DNA of 64,000 nucleotides from Liolophura sinensis (Eukaryota; Mollusca; Polyplacophora; Chitonida; Chitonidae), in the NCBI RefSeq assembly GCF_032854445.1, contig NC_088300.1, positions 12,309,191 to 12,373,190 of the forward strand, in the 5' to 3' direction. Shown one piece after another: positions 35,659 to 48,216 of the stretch (positions are counted from its first letter, which is position 1; each line of letters opens with the position of its first letter). Position numbers and translations under genes: made by a program. The notes beneath the pieces were generated by a model. The model was not told the origin of the DNA and searched no databases. It saw nothing but the letters and a program-made list of their open reading frames with translations.

Positions 35659-35978
35659 CTGAAACAAATGAGGTATTCCACATATTATAATAGCCTGCAG
35701 TCAAATTGGAACAAATTAACAAAATATCATACACTGTACTCATAAATACACCTTGGCCATTAAATGACATATAATTCCCCGCAGTCATAATGGAACAAAT
35801 TAACAAAAAACCATACAATGCTCTGATAAATACCCTGTGGTGATTATTTGATATATCATTCTGTGCAGTCAAAATGGAGAAATTTAAAAAAAAAATGTAC
35901 AATGCACTTAAAATATACTCAGCCAAATTAGCTGGAAAACAGATATTATTTCAGTGGCATTATGGCAATTTTAAAAAA

Positions 35979-36261
35979 TTCAAAAATTTATTTATTTATT
36001 TGATTGGTGTTTTACGCTGTACTCAAGAATATTTCACTTATACGACGGTGGCCAGCATTATGGTGGGTGGAAACCGGGCAGAGCCCGGGGGAAACCCACG
36101 GCCATCTGCAGGTTGCTGACAGACCTTCCCACGTACGGACGGAGAGGTAGCCAGCATTAGCTGGACTCAGAGCGACCGCATTGGTGAGAGACTCCTGGGT
36201 CATTACGCTGCGTTAGCGCGCTAACCAACTGAGCCATGGAGGCCCCTTCTTCACAAATTTA
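35979..36261 (-). mobile_element. SINE family A, full-length, with target-site duplication
   Basis: The body is about 35991-36246. The head, read on the minus strand, is GGCCTCCATGGCTCAGTTGG, then TTAGCGCGCTAACGCAGCG. The flanks TTCAAAAATTTA (35979-35990) and TTCACAAATTTA (36250-36261) match at 11 of 12. It lies about 330 bp upstream of exon a. Confidence 0.93.
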
Positions 36262-36559
36262 ACAAATAATATCATTTCTATATAATATAACTCTAAATAA
36301 TTTGCAAACCTAAATGACCTTGAAGAAAAGGTCAAGGTTGCTGAAATTTACTTTGTTTCCTTTGTCTTTATCAGTTTTCATCAGTTTAACAGGTTGAATG
36401 AACCTTAGGTGGCCATGCAGTGCCTACACCACAAACCTTTGGTGGGCATATGTGATGCAACTAACAATAAATGTAAGGGTACATGGGCGCAAAGACAATG
36501 ATCTTTAACCAAGATCATCTGAGGCCACCTAAACAATTCTAAGAGCACTGCTGACCACT

Positions 36560-36655
36560 CATTTCCAGGAATCTGCCAGTCTGAGTCTGGTAGTGAGCCA
36601 ACACCTTGTGTGTCTTAGAAATTCAGACCCACAGATCTAAACCACTCGGCCATGA
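36560..36655 (-). repeat. Degenerate tRNA-like segment
   Basis: On the minus strand GAGGTCATGGCCGAGTGGTT is a good class-II-like A box (Leu/Ser type), but the downstream B box is weak and no acceptor stem closes. Probably the decayed head of another SINE. Confidence 0.4.
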
Positions 36656-36726
36656 CCTCACATTTTCTTCTTGCCTCTATTTTAACAGTGTTTAATAGGA
36701 AAAGTCTTTCTATCTTACTGTATTTC

Positions 36727-36876
36727 ATTTATTCATTTCACTGGTGTTTTGTGCCATACTCTCAAGAATATTTCACTTATACCATTGCAACCAGCATAAT
36801 ATGTGGGAGGAAACCGAACAGAGCCTGGGTGGAAACCCACTATCATCTGCAGGTTGCTGGCAGACCTACCTTCACA
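36727..36876 (-). mobile_element. SINE family A, truncated
   Basis: TTTCACTGGTGTTTTGTGCCA, then AAGAATATTTCACTTATACC, GGGAGGAAACCGAACAGAGC and CTGCAGGTTGCTGGCAGACC. It stops before the tRNA-like head. It is several percent diverged from the 38.6-kb copy. Confidence 0.88.
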
Positions 36877-37467
36877 AGGTTATACAGTTTACGTTTGGTA
36901 AGCCTAACTTCAAAAATCCAAGACAGAGGATCTTATCAAGTAACTGAAGAAATGGCTGAACAGTAGGTTGAAGGGACCAAATTCTCTTCATAGTAAACTG
37001 TACATACGGCTTATTTTACAGGATGGTCCTCTTTATGTATTTTCAGGAAATAATATGTTCGCAAACCCTTTACATAATTTACCTTTACTGCTGTGACAAT
37101 GTAGGCCAACATTGCGATATTAAATTACAAGTAAGTGCTAGTGTAATAGGAGTTTGGTAAATGTGACATGTGCCAATGTGTGAAGGGAGAGAGCCTTCGG
37201 AAAGAAGTGAACACATCAATTAGGATTGTCAGTACAATATAACACTGACTCATGAGAATATGATTTTTTTTACAATGCCAATTTTGACCTCCTGGTAACA
37301 GCATCACATACACCCGTTCTTTCCCACAGGTATTCGTGGATACCTCATTTAAGTCAATAGCTTTATGCACAATATGGGTTGTGATGATGCATTATGAACA
37401 AGCTATGACACAAGTATAGCACTCCTTTCAGGCAAACCTGATCTTCTAGATGTTCAAAATAGTAATT

Positions 37468-37510
37468 TGTTTACTTATTTGATTGGTGTTTTCTGCCAAA
37501 CTCACTCACA
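37468..37510 (-). mobile_element. SINE family A, very short tail fragment
   Basis: TTACTTATTTGATTGGTGTT, then TTCTGCCAAACTCA. Only the terminal part is recognisable, with a possible continuation at GAGGAAACCC near 37535. Confidence 0.5.
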
Positions 37511-38546
37511 CAAAGGTATCCCATATTAAGCTAAGAGGAAACCCAAAAACTTGATTCTAGACAGACTTTTCTTAATGAAATGTAGAAAAGAACAAGAAAT
37601 CACCCAAAAACCGAAGGGAGTTTGGCAAATTCCACAACACACATATAATTTTCAACAAAAAATTGATTCTAATTTCACCCGTGTTAACAACATGAACCCA
37701 TCCCACCCCCAATTATCCTTTCCTTTTTCAACTTGCATGATTTAGCTTCTTGTCAACAAGGGTGTCTTATTTTACCAGGCTTGTCCTGTACATGTATAAG
37801 ATAATCATACCGGCAAGAAAACAAGGGGAGAGAACTCCTCTCACATTAGTGAGGAAAATTCTATCATGGCATAAATTTCTAAATAAACAGATCTAATTGA
37901 ACAGACATTTTCAAACAATTATGGCAAAATTATATAGTTATTAAGAATGATGGAGCTGATCATTTGTAATTAAACCAAATATTTGTCAGAGACAAACGCT
38001 TACATAAAGTACAGAGACTTGGGTCCTTATTGTTGAATGATGTGGCATGGTTTTATTGTGAACGTCATCTTGGGTACTTCAGATCTACAAGATACTAGAC
38101 TTTGCACGAATGTTAACGGGGAATATTTTCCTGGACATTCCAAAGTGAAGAGAACCGAAGGAAGTTGTCATCGGCACTGGCTACATTTGTCCGCTAATAA
38201 TACACTTGTAACAAGATGCAGTGTGCTCACTTAATTCACAGCTAATATGATTCTGATGCACAGATCATTTCCTCCAACTCATCTATACGTACAAATTTAC
38301 ATCTTCTGCTAAAGGCTTGTCAGCAGGCAGTGAATTAGTACAGGATGTCAAGAAAGCGGCAGAAATTTTCAGACTCTAATTGAATCAAACAATCTGCCCA
38401 CAAACTACAATTTCCTTCGCAGTTCATCATCCCTGGTAAATCCATTCACCACATTTTAACCTACCATGTCATACAATCACCGAAACTGCTAATATGTAAG
38501 GTTACATGTACATCAAGGTTAATAAAGTTTTAATTTATCTTTTTGG

Positions 38547-38837
38547 TATTATGAATTATTTATTTGTTTATTTGATTGATGTTTTACGCTGTACTCAAGA
38601 ATATTTCACTTATAGGATGGTTGCCAGCATTATGGTGGGAGGAAACCGGGCAGAGCCTGGGGGAAACCCAAGACCATCCGCAGGTTGTTGACAGACCATC
38701 CCACATATGGCCGGAGAGAAAGCCAGCATGAGCTGAACTTGAACTTACAGCGACCGCATTGGTGAGAGACTCCTGGGTCATTACGCCAAACTAGCGCGTT
38801 AACCAACTGCGCCACAGAGGCCCCTTATTATGAATTA
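38547..38837 (-). mobile_element. SINE family A, full-length, with perfect 12-bp target-site duplication
   Basis: The body is about 38559-38825. The repeat TATTATGAATTA occurs at 38547-38558 and 38826-38837. The minus-strand head is GGGGCCTCTGTGGCGCAGTT, GGTTAACGCGC, and the B box is AGTTCAAGTTCAGCTCATG. It is one of the best-preserved copies and a good source for a family consensus. Confidence 0.96.
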
Positions 38838-39768
38838 AGATGTTCATTTAACATACTGCCATCTTAGAACCAAGTGTTTTCATCCATATTTGAAACTGTT
38901 ACACGTCACAATGAATATACACTGTCGGAATTTCAAAATATTCTACACCAATAATACACTCATGTACACCTAAAAGATCTTTAACAAATGCATAAAAACA
39001 ACATTAGCAGATCGAGCCGGGAACGGGAAAGGGTTAATGTGCCTGTGTGCCCACTACAACCACTCATTCACTATGGTCACCATTTACCTATCTACATTCA
39101 CTTCTGTGGCTTGTGGGCTGCTATGTAGAAGCCATATACATCACTCAAAATCATTCAATGTGGCTAAAAGCCCCTGTAACACAATGGCACAAAAGTGTAA
39201 TAACAAGGCTGACCTGACAGCTCACAAAAAATTATGGGAATAACAACTCTTTATCCAAGAAATATACTATTTCCTCAACAGATACCTAGGCTTTAACCGT
39301 TCCAAGAAAATTTTGTCAACTTCTTTAAAGAATTTATTTCGAGCATCGAAATCGTTCTGGTGATTTTTGCACTATGTCTTAATTCACCCCTCAAACAACA
39401 AAACATTCAAACACTGTGAGAACAACGACATAATATATCAAAGACTGCTGTTCAACTTCAAGGCAAAGTGCCCTTTTCATACTTACACACATGTAAATCA
39501 TGTGGGCCACAATGGAGATAAATGGACAGGACACGCCATATCAAAAATGATGGATTTACTTTGTTCAATAATTTATAGCTTAAGGTACTATACAGAATAC
39601 AAATCTTACTCAATGAAATAAACAAAAATATAATAACTATGTGGTGAGCATCTGACCAGCCTAATACATACTAAATCAGAATATTTAATAGCTGTAACTT
39701 TGAATTTATACATGTACAGCACTATTTGTGAGAACACCATGTTCACATGTACATGTCAATGGTGATTT

Positions 39769-40941
39769 AAAGGGATACAGAATCCACACTGATAGGCTGA
39801 CAGTGGAGATAGGGTTTCCTGGGTTAAACACTGCTAGACTGACAGTAGAGATACGGTTTCCTAGGTTAAACACTGATAGGCCGACAGTGGAGATAGGATT
39901 TCCTGGGTTAAACACTGCTAGACTGAAAGTGGAGATAGGGTTTCCTGGGTTAAACACTGCTAGGCTGAAAGTGGAGATAGGGTTTCCTGGGTTAAACTCT
40001 GCTGGGCTGACAGTGGAGATAAGCGTTCCTGGGTTAAACACTGCTAGGCTGACAGTGGAGATAGGATTTCCTGGGTTAAACACTGCTAGGCTGACAGTAG
40101 AGATACGGTTTCCTGGGTTAAACACTGATAGGCTGACAGTGGAGATAGGATTTCCTTCGTTAAACACTGATAGGCTGACAGTGGAGATAGGCTTTCCTGT
40201 GTTAAACACTGCTAGACTGACAGTGGAGATAGGCTTTCCTGTGTTAAACACTGCTAGACTGACAGTGGAGATAGGCTTTCCTAGGTTAAACACTGCTAGA
40301 CTTACACTGAAGATAGGATTTTCTGGGTTAAACAATGCTGGGCTGACAGTGGAGATACGGTTTCCTAGGTTAAACACTGCTAGACTGACAGTGGAGATAG
40401 GCTTTCCTAGGTTAAACACTGCTGGGCTGACAGTGGAGATAGGCTTTCCTGGGTTAAACACTGATAGGCTGACAGTGGAGATAGGCTTTCCTGGGTTAAA
40501 CACTGCTAGGCTGACAGTGGAGATAGGGTTTCCTGGGTTAAACACTGCTGGGCTGACAGTGGAGATAGGGTTTCCTGGGTTAAACACTGATAGGCTGACA
40601 GTGGAGATAGGGTTTCCTGGGTTAAACACTGATAGGCTGACAGTGGAGATAGGGTTTCCTGGGTTAAACACTGCTGGGCTGACAGTGGAGATAGGGTTTC
40701 CTGGGTTAAACACTGATAGGCTGACAGTGGAGATAGGGTTTCCTGGGTTAAACACTGCTAGGCTGACAGTGGAGATAGGGTTTCCTGGGTTAAACACTGC
40801 TAGGCTGACAGTGGAGATAGGGTTTCCTGGGTGAAACACCGCCACCCTGGTCTGATGCTTGAATAAATCTGCCACACCTAAATTCAGCATACATGTAAAC
40901 CTGGGCTTGCCTATCTTTCAGAATCCATTCTGTATCCCTTT
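39769..40941. repeat. Minisatellite, 25 x 42 bp, inside a 15-bp inverted repeat
   Basis: The array 39788-40838 has the unit CTGACAGTGGAGATAGGGTT, then TCCTGGGTTAAACACTGCTA with GG. AAAGGGATACAGAAT at 39769-39783 has its exact reverse complement at 40927-40941. The period is divisible by three and the unit lacks stops in one frame of each strand, giving frames of 368 (plus) and 394 (minus) codons. An A-run of 19 follows at 40962. Confidence 0.96.
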
Positions 40942-40989
40942 GGCTAGTATGTAAATAGTCCAAAAAAAAAAAAAAAAAAACAAACAGGA

Positions 40990-43900
40990 TGAAGAGCAAA
41001 CGACTCTTGATCGGCAAAATAATTACCATATTGAATCTATATACATGATCATTGCAGCCATCATTATTCTGTCAAAAATGGACCAAACTGCAAGAAACTA
41101 GAACATATTCTGTAACTTGTCACAGTGATTAACATATATGTACCAAGCTTCACTAAAACGTGCTGAGCTGTTAAGAAAAGAAAGTCTGGGAAATGTATTC
41201 AATTATTATTACCGGTGAATATAATATTAACAGCATTATTATTCACATGTCATGACAACACAACCAAACTGAAAGAATCAGAATAACAGCGTCCTTGAAA
41301 CAGTGTAATTATCTACACTGGTCATTGTTCTTGCAATACAACACAAGAAACATTGGCAGATTAAAACTTTCTGTACAGCCTGATAACCTTGCAGAGTTGG
41401 CCTACATTCGAGAGCTGCATTACCCGCATATCTCCTGTGATGGAACGGGGCTTATTTATTCTAATCACAGAATGGCAATGTGCTTTCTGTGACGCTTCAG
41501 TTCACATGGGAGACCATTTCCAAAAAACATTCTTTTTGGATTAGCTCATAAAAATGCATTAACCCGCAATAGATGAGGCTTAAAAACTGTTACCATAGCA
41601 TAATTTTTTGTCATTATGATGAAGGAAGAGGATTATAGCTGGATCAAAGGTGGTTATAGCACAGTATAAGCAAGCCCCTTTAACTGTGAGATTCCCAGAG
41701 ACTATAGCCCATATTACACCATCACATATGTCTTATTTCAAAACAAGGCCCTGCCAACTTGACTCAAAGTAGACTGAAGTACAATTCTAGGAGGTATGTT
41801 ATTGTGAATTGAAGTAAGGATAGCCATTAATCATGAGTTTTTCCAGTTTAAGGTGTCGGATCAATTGGGATTGTACCTATCATGATGTATCTGTGTTTTT
41901 AAACATCCACACAAAAATCAAGTTTTGAGAAAACTGATTTTGTTGAACATCCATCAAAACAAGAATCTTGCTTTCCATGGACACTCAGTGATTTTCACCT
42001 AGGCTTCGTACGGTCGTTGCTGAAAGTCATTCATTAACTATTCACATGATTGTGGAAAATCAACAGACATCTACATGTTAGTAGTTAAACTGACCTATTT
42101 AGCATGATATTAATTCATCCTTAAAATTATGGAATACTTCAAATTACACCAACAGAATACCTAATTGAGTGGTTATCGAAATACAGTTTGGTAATGAGAA
42201 AAGACAGAAGAATATGCATGATGTTTTCTAGGCTGGTGCTCAGGCTGGATTGTATGTGACTGTGCATGCAGGTACCAATCGCATCACTGACTCCCCAAAA
42301 CCTATCAGAACACGTACACATTGTACATATTTAAACCATGACTATTGAAGATTTATTGTCCTGCAAGGAGATTTCAAAAGTACATATATACATAGTTGAC
42401 AGCAAATTTAAACACTAATTACGAGTTTTTTTTAACACTCCTTGAGGGCAAGTACCATCGTGGACTCAAGAAACAGCAATTAACTTTGCTTCTTGAAAGT
42501 TACATGTACACAGTTAATATGAACTTAACTACTCCCTGAATACCTAAAGAAACTCCCTGAATACCTAAAGAAACTATCTTTAGCCTCATAGGGAAGATAT
42601 AACCACAAAAATTTCTTCATTATACAGGTAATTACATCCTATTTCAAGACTTTCTAACCACAACTCAAAACCAGGTTGGGATCACAGCTTAAACACTTGG
42701 TTAAACACTGATGAAATGTAGATGAATCAATTGTTTTAAGTGCAAATGCATATCTTTAAGTTGCAAAAATTTACATTTGGTGGTGCATAATATTTCCAAT
42801 AAAAATGAAAGCAAAAATAATCAAGCTCTTATGTCTCCTACATGTAGAACCATAAGGTATGAGAAGACAAAGGCATTACTTCAGCTGAGTAAAAAGTTGA
42901 GTGTTAGAAGAACTATTTTTGGTGTTGCCAGTGTTTATGTCACATTTGCTTCCCACATTTAGTCAGAAAATGACTAAATTTAAATTCTTTAAAACTGAGG
43001 AAAAACTGGACATTCTGAAGCCTCCAGCTTCAAAATTTAATGAAGTCATGTTCATAAAAAGAATGTGTGTGTGAAGTTAGGAAGGCATATCTAAAAACAG
43101 TTTTTAAAAAATCGTCTCTACAAGTAACACACATCATGATACAATTGATTTGCATTCACGAATTGTGGTGGGGGTTGGGGGGGGGGGGGGGTGTTGGTGG
43201 TAGGGGCTGGGTGAGAGTGGGGTGGACAGGTCATAAAAATCCTACAACATGGTACATAATGTATCAAGACATGCAGTGAACAGGAAACAAAGTAGCAGAA
43301 GCTGGATTCAAGCCGGACAGTGACACCATCACCTTATATGTCTACAGGAAGGCGAAATTATCTGGTAATCTCTTACTGCAAATTTCCTAGATTAAGCAAT
43401 GTTCCATCTCCTGTACAGAATCAGAGTTACTAATAGCCTTCTTCTGTGCACAGCTTGCCATGCAGTGTCTGCCAATGACAAGATGTTACTCAGCCAATTT
43501 TCAGGTCAAATTAGCAGGCAACATGCCTGAATATTATTCAACTGCTTTGATGAGAGCGATCAGTGTTAACAGGAGACTAATAGCTACAGTTTTTACTCGT
43601 GAAAGCGCAGGGAGGCATCCTGGTGTGAACTGACAATAGAGTGCACAAGCAAAAGTTTGTGCTGCAACACGACGATTCAAGTAGACTGCCAGGCAAATTG
43701 GATCTCTGTGGTAGATTACACGATTGTCATAGAGTTAATATAGCCAGAGGGGAAAGGCTCTCATTTGACCAGTGCAGCACTCTAATGGTTTGGACCCAAT
43801 CCTCAAGCTTTCATTTTAAGAAAATTAAGAGATACTGTAACATGAAAAATACTGAGCAGTTGAAGAACAAAACAGTCATGGCAAAAGAATAAAACGAAAG

Positions 43901-44820
43901 CATGCAATTCAAATCTAAACTACCATCCAGGGTATCCAGGTCCACTGTCATTCAAGTAGTCTGAATATCATGGAGAATCAATCTATAATGAGTTTTCTGG
44001 TGAATGGATGGAGCTTTGGGGTTGTAGTAGTTGAGTGGGCAGGGTAGTAAGTCTGCGGTTTTGAGATCTGAAAGAATCAACATTATGAGGAGGAGAGTGA
44101 AGATTTGCATGGAGCCATGCAATTTACCCACAAAAAGTCCTTATCAAGTAGGAATTAACACGTTTGGGGCAGATTACATTTGACAGGAAATGCTCCTCAT
44201 TGTGCACATGTGGATATCACTGTCCTGGTAACAAGGTAGGCTTTTTCTGTCATAATGAACTTCAACACAAAAAATGTTACCATGTGCATAAAGAATGGAT
44301 TGCAATAGAATGAGTGAGTGATTACAACTGAATGCTACCTCAGGAATTTTACTAACAGTCATATTCCATTGAGAGGATTGCACAGACGACCAATCTGGGA
44401 TTCTAAGAGTGGGGCTCTGTTAGAACTTGAGCGGATTTTCCTTTAACTTAACCAAAAGAGTAATAGTCAAGATCAGTGCCAGCTACATGTAGGTCATACA
44501 TGGAGCATTACATTTAGAGGTCACATGGTGATGATGATGATATTAATCCCTGTTGACCTGATAACAACAAAGCTGATGGCATACATAATGTAGGCCGCCC
44601 AGGGAAGCCGTACCGCTTCACATTACATCTTCCATACCGCCAACCACAGTCATACCTTCATTGACATATGATACAGGTACATATATGTGCGTTAAGATCA
44701 GACTGCTCAGGTTGATAAACGAATTACTGACATCATCAATAGTGTACCGCTTGGAATGGTATACATGTAGCAGAGATTATAAATTTGCATATACTACCTT
44801 GTCTCAAGAGAGTTAGTTCC
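40990..44820. other. No supported gene
   Basis: About 3.8 kb without a recognisable exon. A possible tRNA-like B box (GGATTCAAGCC) sits near 43303. Two tandem CTCCCTGAATACCTAAAGAAA copies lie at about 42532-42572. No B3GALNT2 upstream exon was recognised here despite searching for its N-terminal GT31 motifs. Confidence 0.45.
43166..43232 (+). other. G-rich tract with a run of about 15 G
   Basis: A GGGGG run, a run of about 15 G (43177-43191), then further GGGG, GGG and GGGG runs. Strongly quadruplex-prone and a likely site of assembly or sequencing error. Confidence 0.6.
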
Positions 44821-44856
44821 TGAGAAAGACCATATTACAAAATGTATATATACAGC

Positions 44857-46800
44857 TTCTATGGGAAGTTACACTGACCACCGAGAGCACCTGACCAGAG
44901 TGTGGCCCCGTGTTACAAATGTGTATGTACAGGGTCTCTGGGGAGTTACGCCAACCACCATGTGACCTCCTCACCAGAAAATGGTCCTCTGTTACAAAAT
45001 CTATGTGGGGAGTTATACGGGCTTACATCAAGAAACCTCCTAAACAAACCATGGTCCTCTGTTACAAAATATATGTTCTGTGTTTCTGAAGAGTTATATT
45101 GACCACAAACTCCTGATCAGACTATGGTCTCTGGGAAGTTACACTGACCACCCAGACAGCACATGACCAGACCATGGCCCTCTGTTACAACATGTATGTA
45201 GAGTGTGTCTAGGGAGTTACACTGACCACCTTGAGAGGGCATGACCAGGCCATGGCCCTTTGTTACAACATGTATGTAGAGTGTCTCTGGGAAGTTACAC
45301 TGACCACCCAGACAGCGCATGACCAGACCATGGCCCGTTGTTACAACATGTATGTAGAGTGTCTCTAGGGAGTTACACTGATCACCCAGAGAGCACCTGA
45401 CCAGACCATGGCCCTCTGTTACAACATGTATGTAGAGTGTGTCTAGGGAGTTACACTGACCACCCAGACAGCACATGACCAGACCATGGCCCTTTGTTAC
45501 AACATGTATGTAGAGTGTCTCTAGGGAGTTACACTGACCACCCAGACAGCGCATGACCAGACCGTGGCCCGTTGTTACAACATGTATGTAGAGTGTCTCT
45601 AGGGAGTTACACTGACCACCCAGGCAGCACCTGACCAGACCATGGCCCTTTGTTACAACATGTATGTAGAGTGTCTCTAGGGAGTTACACTGACCACCCA
45701 GACAGCGCATGACCAGACCATGGCCCTTTGTTACAACATGTATGTAGAGTGTCTCTAGGGAGTTACACTGACCACCCAGACAGCGCATGACCAGACCATG
45801 GCCCTCTGTTACAACATGTATGTAGAGTGTCTCTAGGGAGTTACACTGATCACCCAGACAGCGCATGACCAGACCATGGCCCTTTGTTACAACATGTATG
45901 TAGAGTGTGTCTAGGGAGTTACGCTGACCACCCAGACAGCGCATGACCAGACCATGGCCCGTTGTTACAACATGTATGTAGAGTGTCTCTAGGGAGTTAC
46001 ACTGACCACCCAGACAGCACCTGACCAGACCATGGCCCACTGTTACAACATGTATGTAGAGTGTCTCTAGGGAGTTACACTGACCACCCAGACAGCACAT
46101 GACCAGACCATGGCCCTTTGTTACAACATGTATGTAGAGTGTCTCTAGGGAGTTACACTGACCACCCAGACAGCGCATGACCAGACCATCGCCCTCTGTT
46201 ACAACATGTATGTAGAGTGTCTCTAGGGAGTTACACTGATCACCCAGACAGCGCATGACCAGACCATGGCCCTTTGTTACAACATGTATGTAGAGTGTCT
46301 CTAGGGAGTTACACTGACCACCCAGACAGCACATGACCAGACCATGGCCCTCTGTTACAACATGTATGTAGAGTGTCTCTAGGGAGTTACACTGACCACC
46401 CAGACAGCGTATGACCAGACCATGGCCCACTGTTACAACATGTATGTAGAGTGTCTCTAGGGAGTTACACTGACCACCCAGAGAGCACCTGACCAGACCA
46501 TGGCCCTTTGTTACAACATGTATGTTCAGTGTCTCTGAGGAGTTATTGACCACCATGTGACCTCCTGACCAGAAAATGGTCCTCTGTTACAAAATTTTTG
46601 GGAGTGGGGAGTTATATGGGCTTACACTTACAGCATGAGAGCTCCTACACAAACCATGGTCGTCTGTTACAAAATATATGGTCTGTGTTTCTGGAGAGTT
46701 ACACTGACCACAAAAAAGAACTCCTGATCAGACCATGGTCCTCCGTTATAAAATGTATGTACAGTGTATCTGGACAGTTACACTGACCATCATGAGCGCT
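44857..46800. repeat. Minisatellite, 18 x 78 bp, with duplicated degenerate flanks
   Basis: The core 45127-46530 holds exactly 18 units (starts at 45127 + 78n, no net indel): TCTCTAGGGAGTTACACTGA, then CCACCCAGACAGCGCATGAC, then CAGACCATGGCCCTTTGTTA with CAACATGTATGT. Degenerate relatives flank the core at 44857-45126 and 46531-46800, and those two flanks resemble each other in order. A 479-codon minus-strand frame (46556-45117) runs through because 78 is a multiple of three. Confidence 0.97.
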
Positions 46801-48216
46801 CATAGCTAAAACCACAGGCCTCAGTTACCCTTGTGAAAGAGACGGTGAAAACTTGGGTGAATGTTTGGTAGGCAGAGGAGTAGGCAGGCAGTGAAATTGG
46901 TAACAACAATGGAATGGACTTGAACGAGTCTATCAAAAGCAGCCAAGAAGTGTAGAAGGTGTAGTGGTCACAACTGAGCCAAATACACCAGATATAACAG
47001 TCTCTGCAAGTTAACACTTTGGTGATGCAGAGGGGTTTTGGGGTTGGCTAAAAAAAAACTTTCTTACACCAAATACATCATGTCTTGTGACACATGTAGT
47101 TGTGATCAGCAAATTACAAACCTCATTCAATTGTGATAAAAGCATAATTATTCAAGCTTTATTCCAGTATTGAAGATCTTTTGTGACCCAGGCCTTGAAG
47201 GGATAGGCACCAAAAAAACATTCATGTAAAAGTGAAGAATGCTCCACATAGCACGATACTAAATATAATGACAATATCCTGAACAATTCAATTTTTGCTG
47301 TATTCTTTACAAAGCAACATGAGCTTGCGCTCTTTTTTTTTTTCCTTCAGGCAATTTGCAAATTAACTCGTCCTTTTAAACAGTACACTTGGGAACTCCT
47401 ACAAAGTGAGATTGATTTTTCTTCGGCATTTTCTGACAATAGTTTACATAATTTCTCACAACATTTTTTACTTTGTCTTACATATCTCCATTTATCAATT
47501 TTAAGATCTCAAACTACTACTAAGTGGAAATTCTATTTCTTTCCTTGGAAGAGAAGCATCCCGCAGGGAGAAGCCTGTTTGCATTCTACACGAGAATTAA
47601 CAATATCTTAAGCTTCTTACAACACATAATTACCATAGCAGATGAATGTATGTTCTTACAGAGCATCATTTGTCATATTTTTTCCTGTCATGTCTACCCA
47701 TCCATTATGATTATAATGTACAATATTTCCAATTTAATGGCTATGTCATTTCACATATTGGGTAATAAAAATAACACTTAGTCTCTGAATGGTGCTTCAG
47801 AGTTTGTTCAATTTGTGTAATGTAATATATGCATTTTAGAGAACTAAATACAATTTCATTTCAATCACTTTCTATTTGAACAAAAGGTCACAATTGCATA
47901 AAGAAGAAATCATGAATATCGGTAAATGTCTTTTCAGAATTTATTGTGAAATCCTCAGTGCCAAACAGATGTAAGTAAAACTAATGTCAAAAAAAAAGCC
48001 TTTAAAGATAGAAAAAAGGTGCAAAAGACTATAACTGGGTTTTCTCCTTGATTTTTTCAAGCACCAAGAAGTTCATGATGTTTTATTGGATTAGACTAAG
48101 ATATATACTAAAAACAAAATATACAAAAATATCACAATAAAGAATAAGAAAGAAATAATTTCTATGCCCAATTTCCTCATGGCCACATTCAGTTTGCAAC
48201 ATATCCAATTCAATGC
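46801..48216. other. No supported gene
   Basis: AT-rich sequence with a T-run at about 47331-47343. Short frames only (47524-47781 and others), without splice or domain evidence. Confidence 0.5.

Noticed and set aside
35437-35745. 102-codon plus-strand frame
   Set aside because: It is antisense to B3GALNT2 exon a. The minus strand has the phase-matched splice borders.
39706-40890. 394-codon minus and 368-codon plus open frames
   Set aside because: Both derive from the 42-bp array and fully overlap. Simultaneous opening of both strands is expected from the period, not from coding.
41295-41492. Possible minus-strand B3GALNT2 upstream exon near 41.4 kb (acceptor ATCACAG, GATATGCGGG..)
   Set aside because: The short open piece has neither GT31 motifs nor a good donor.
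45117-46556. 479-codon minus-strand open frame called as a gene
   Set aside because: It tracks the 78-bp array and ends with it. No leader, intron or known domain. Kept only as a low-interest check.
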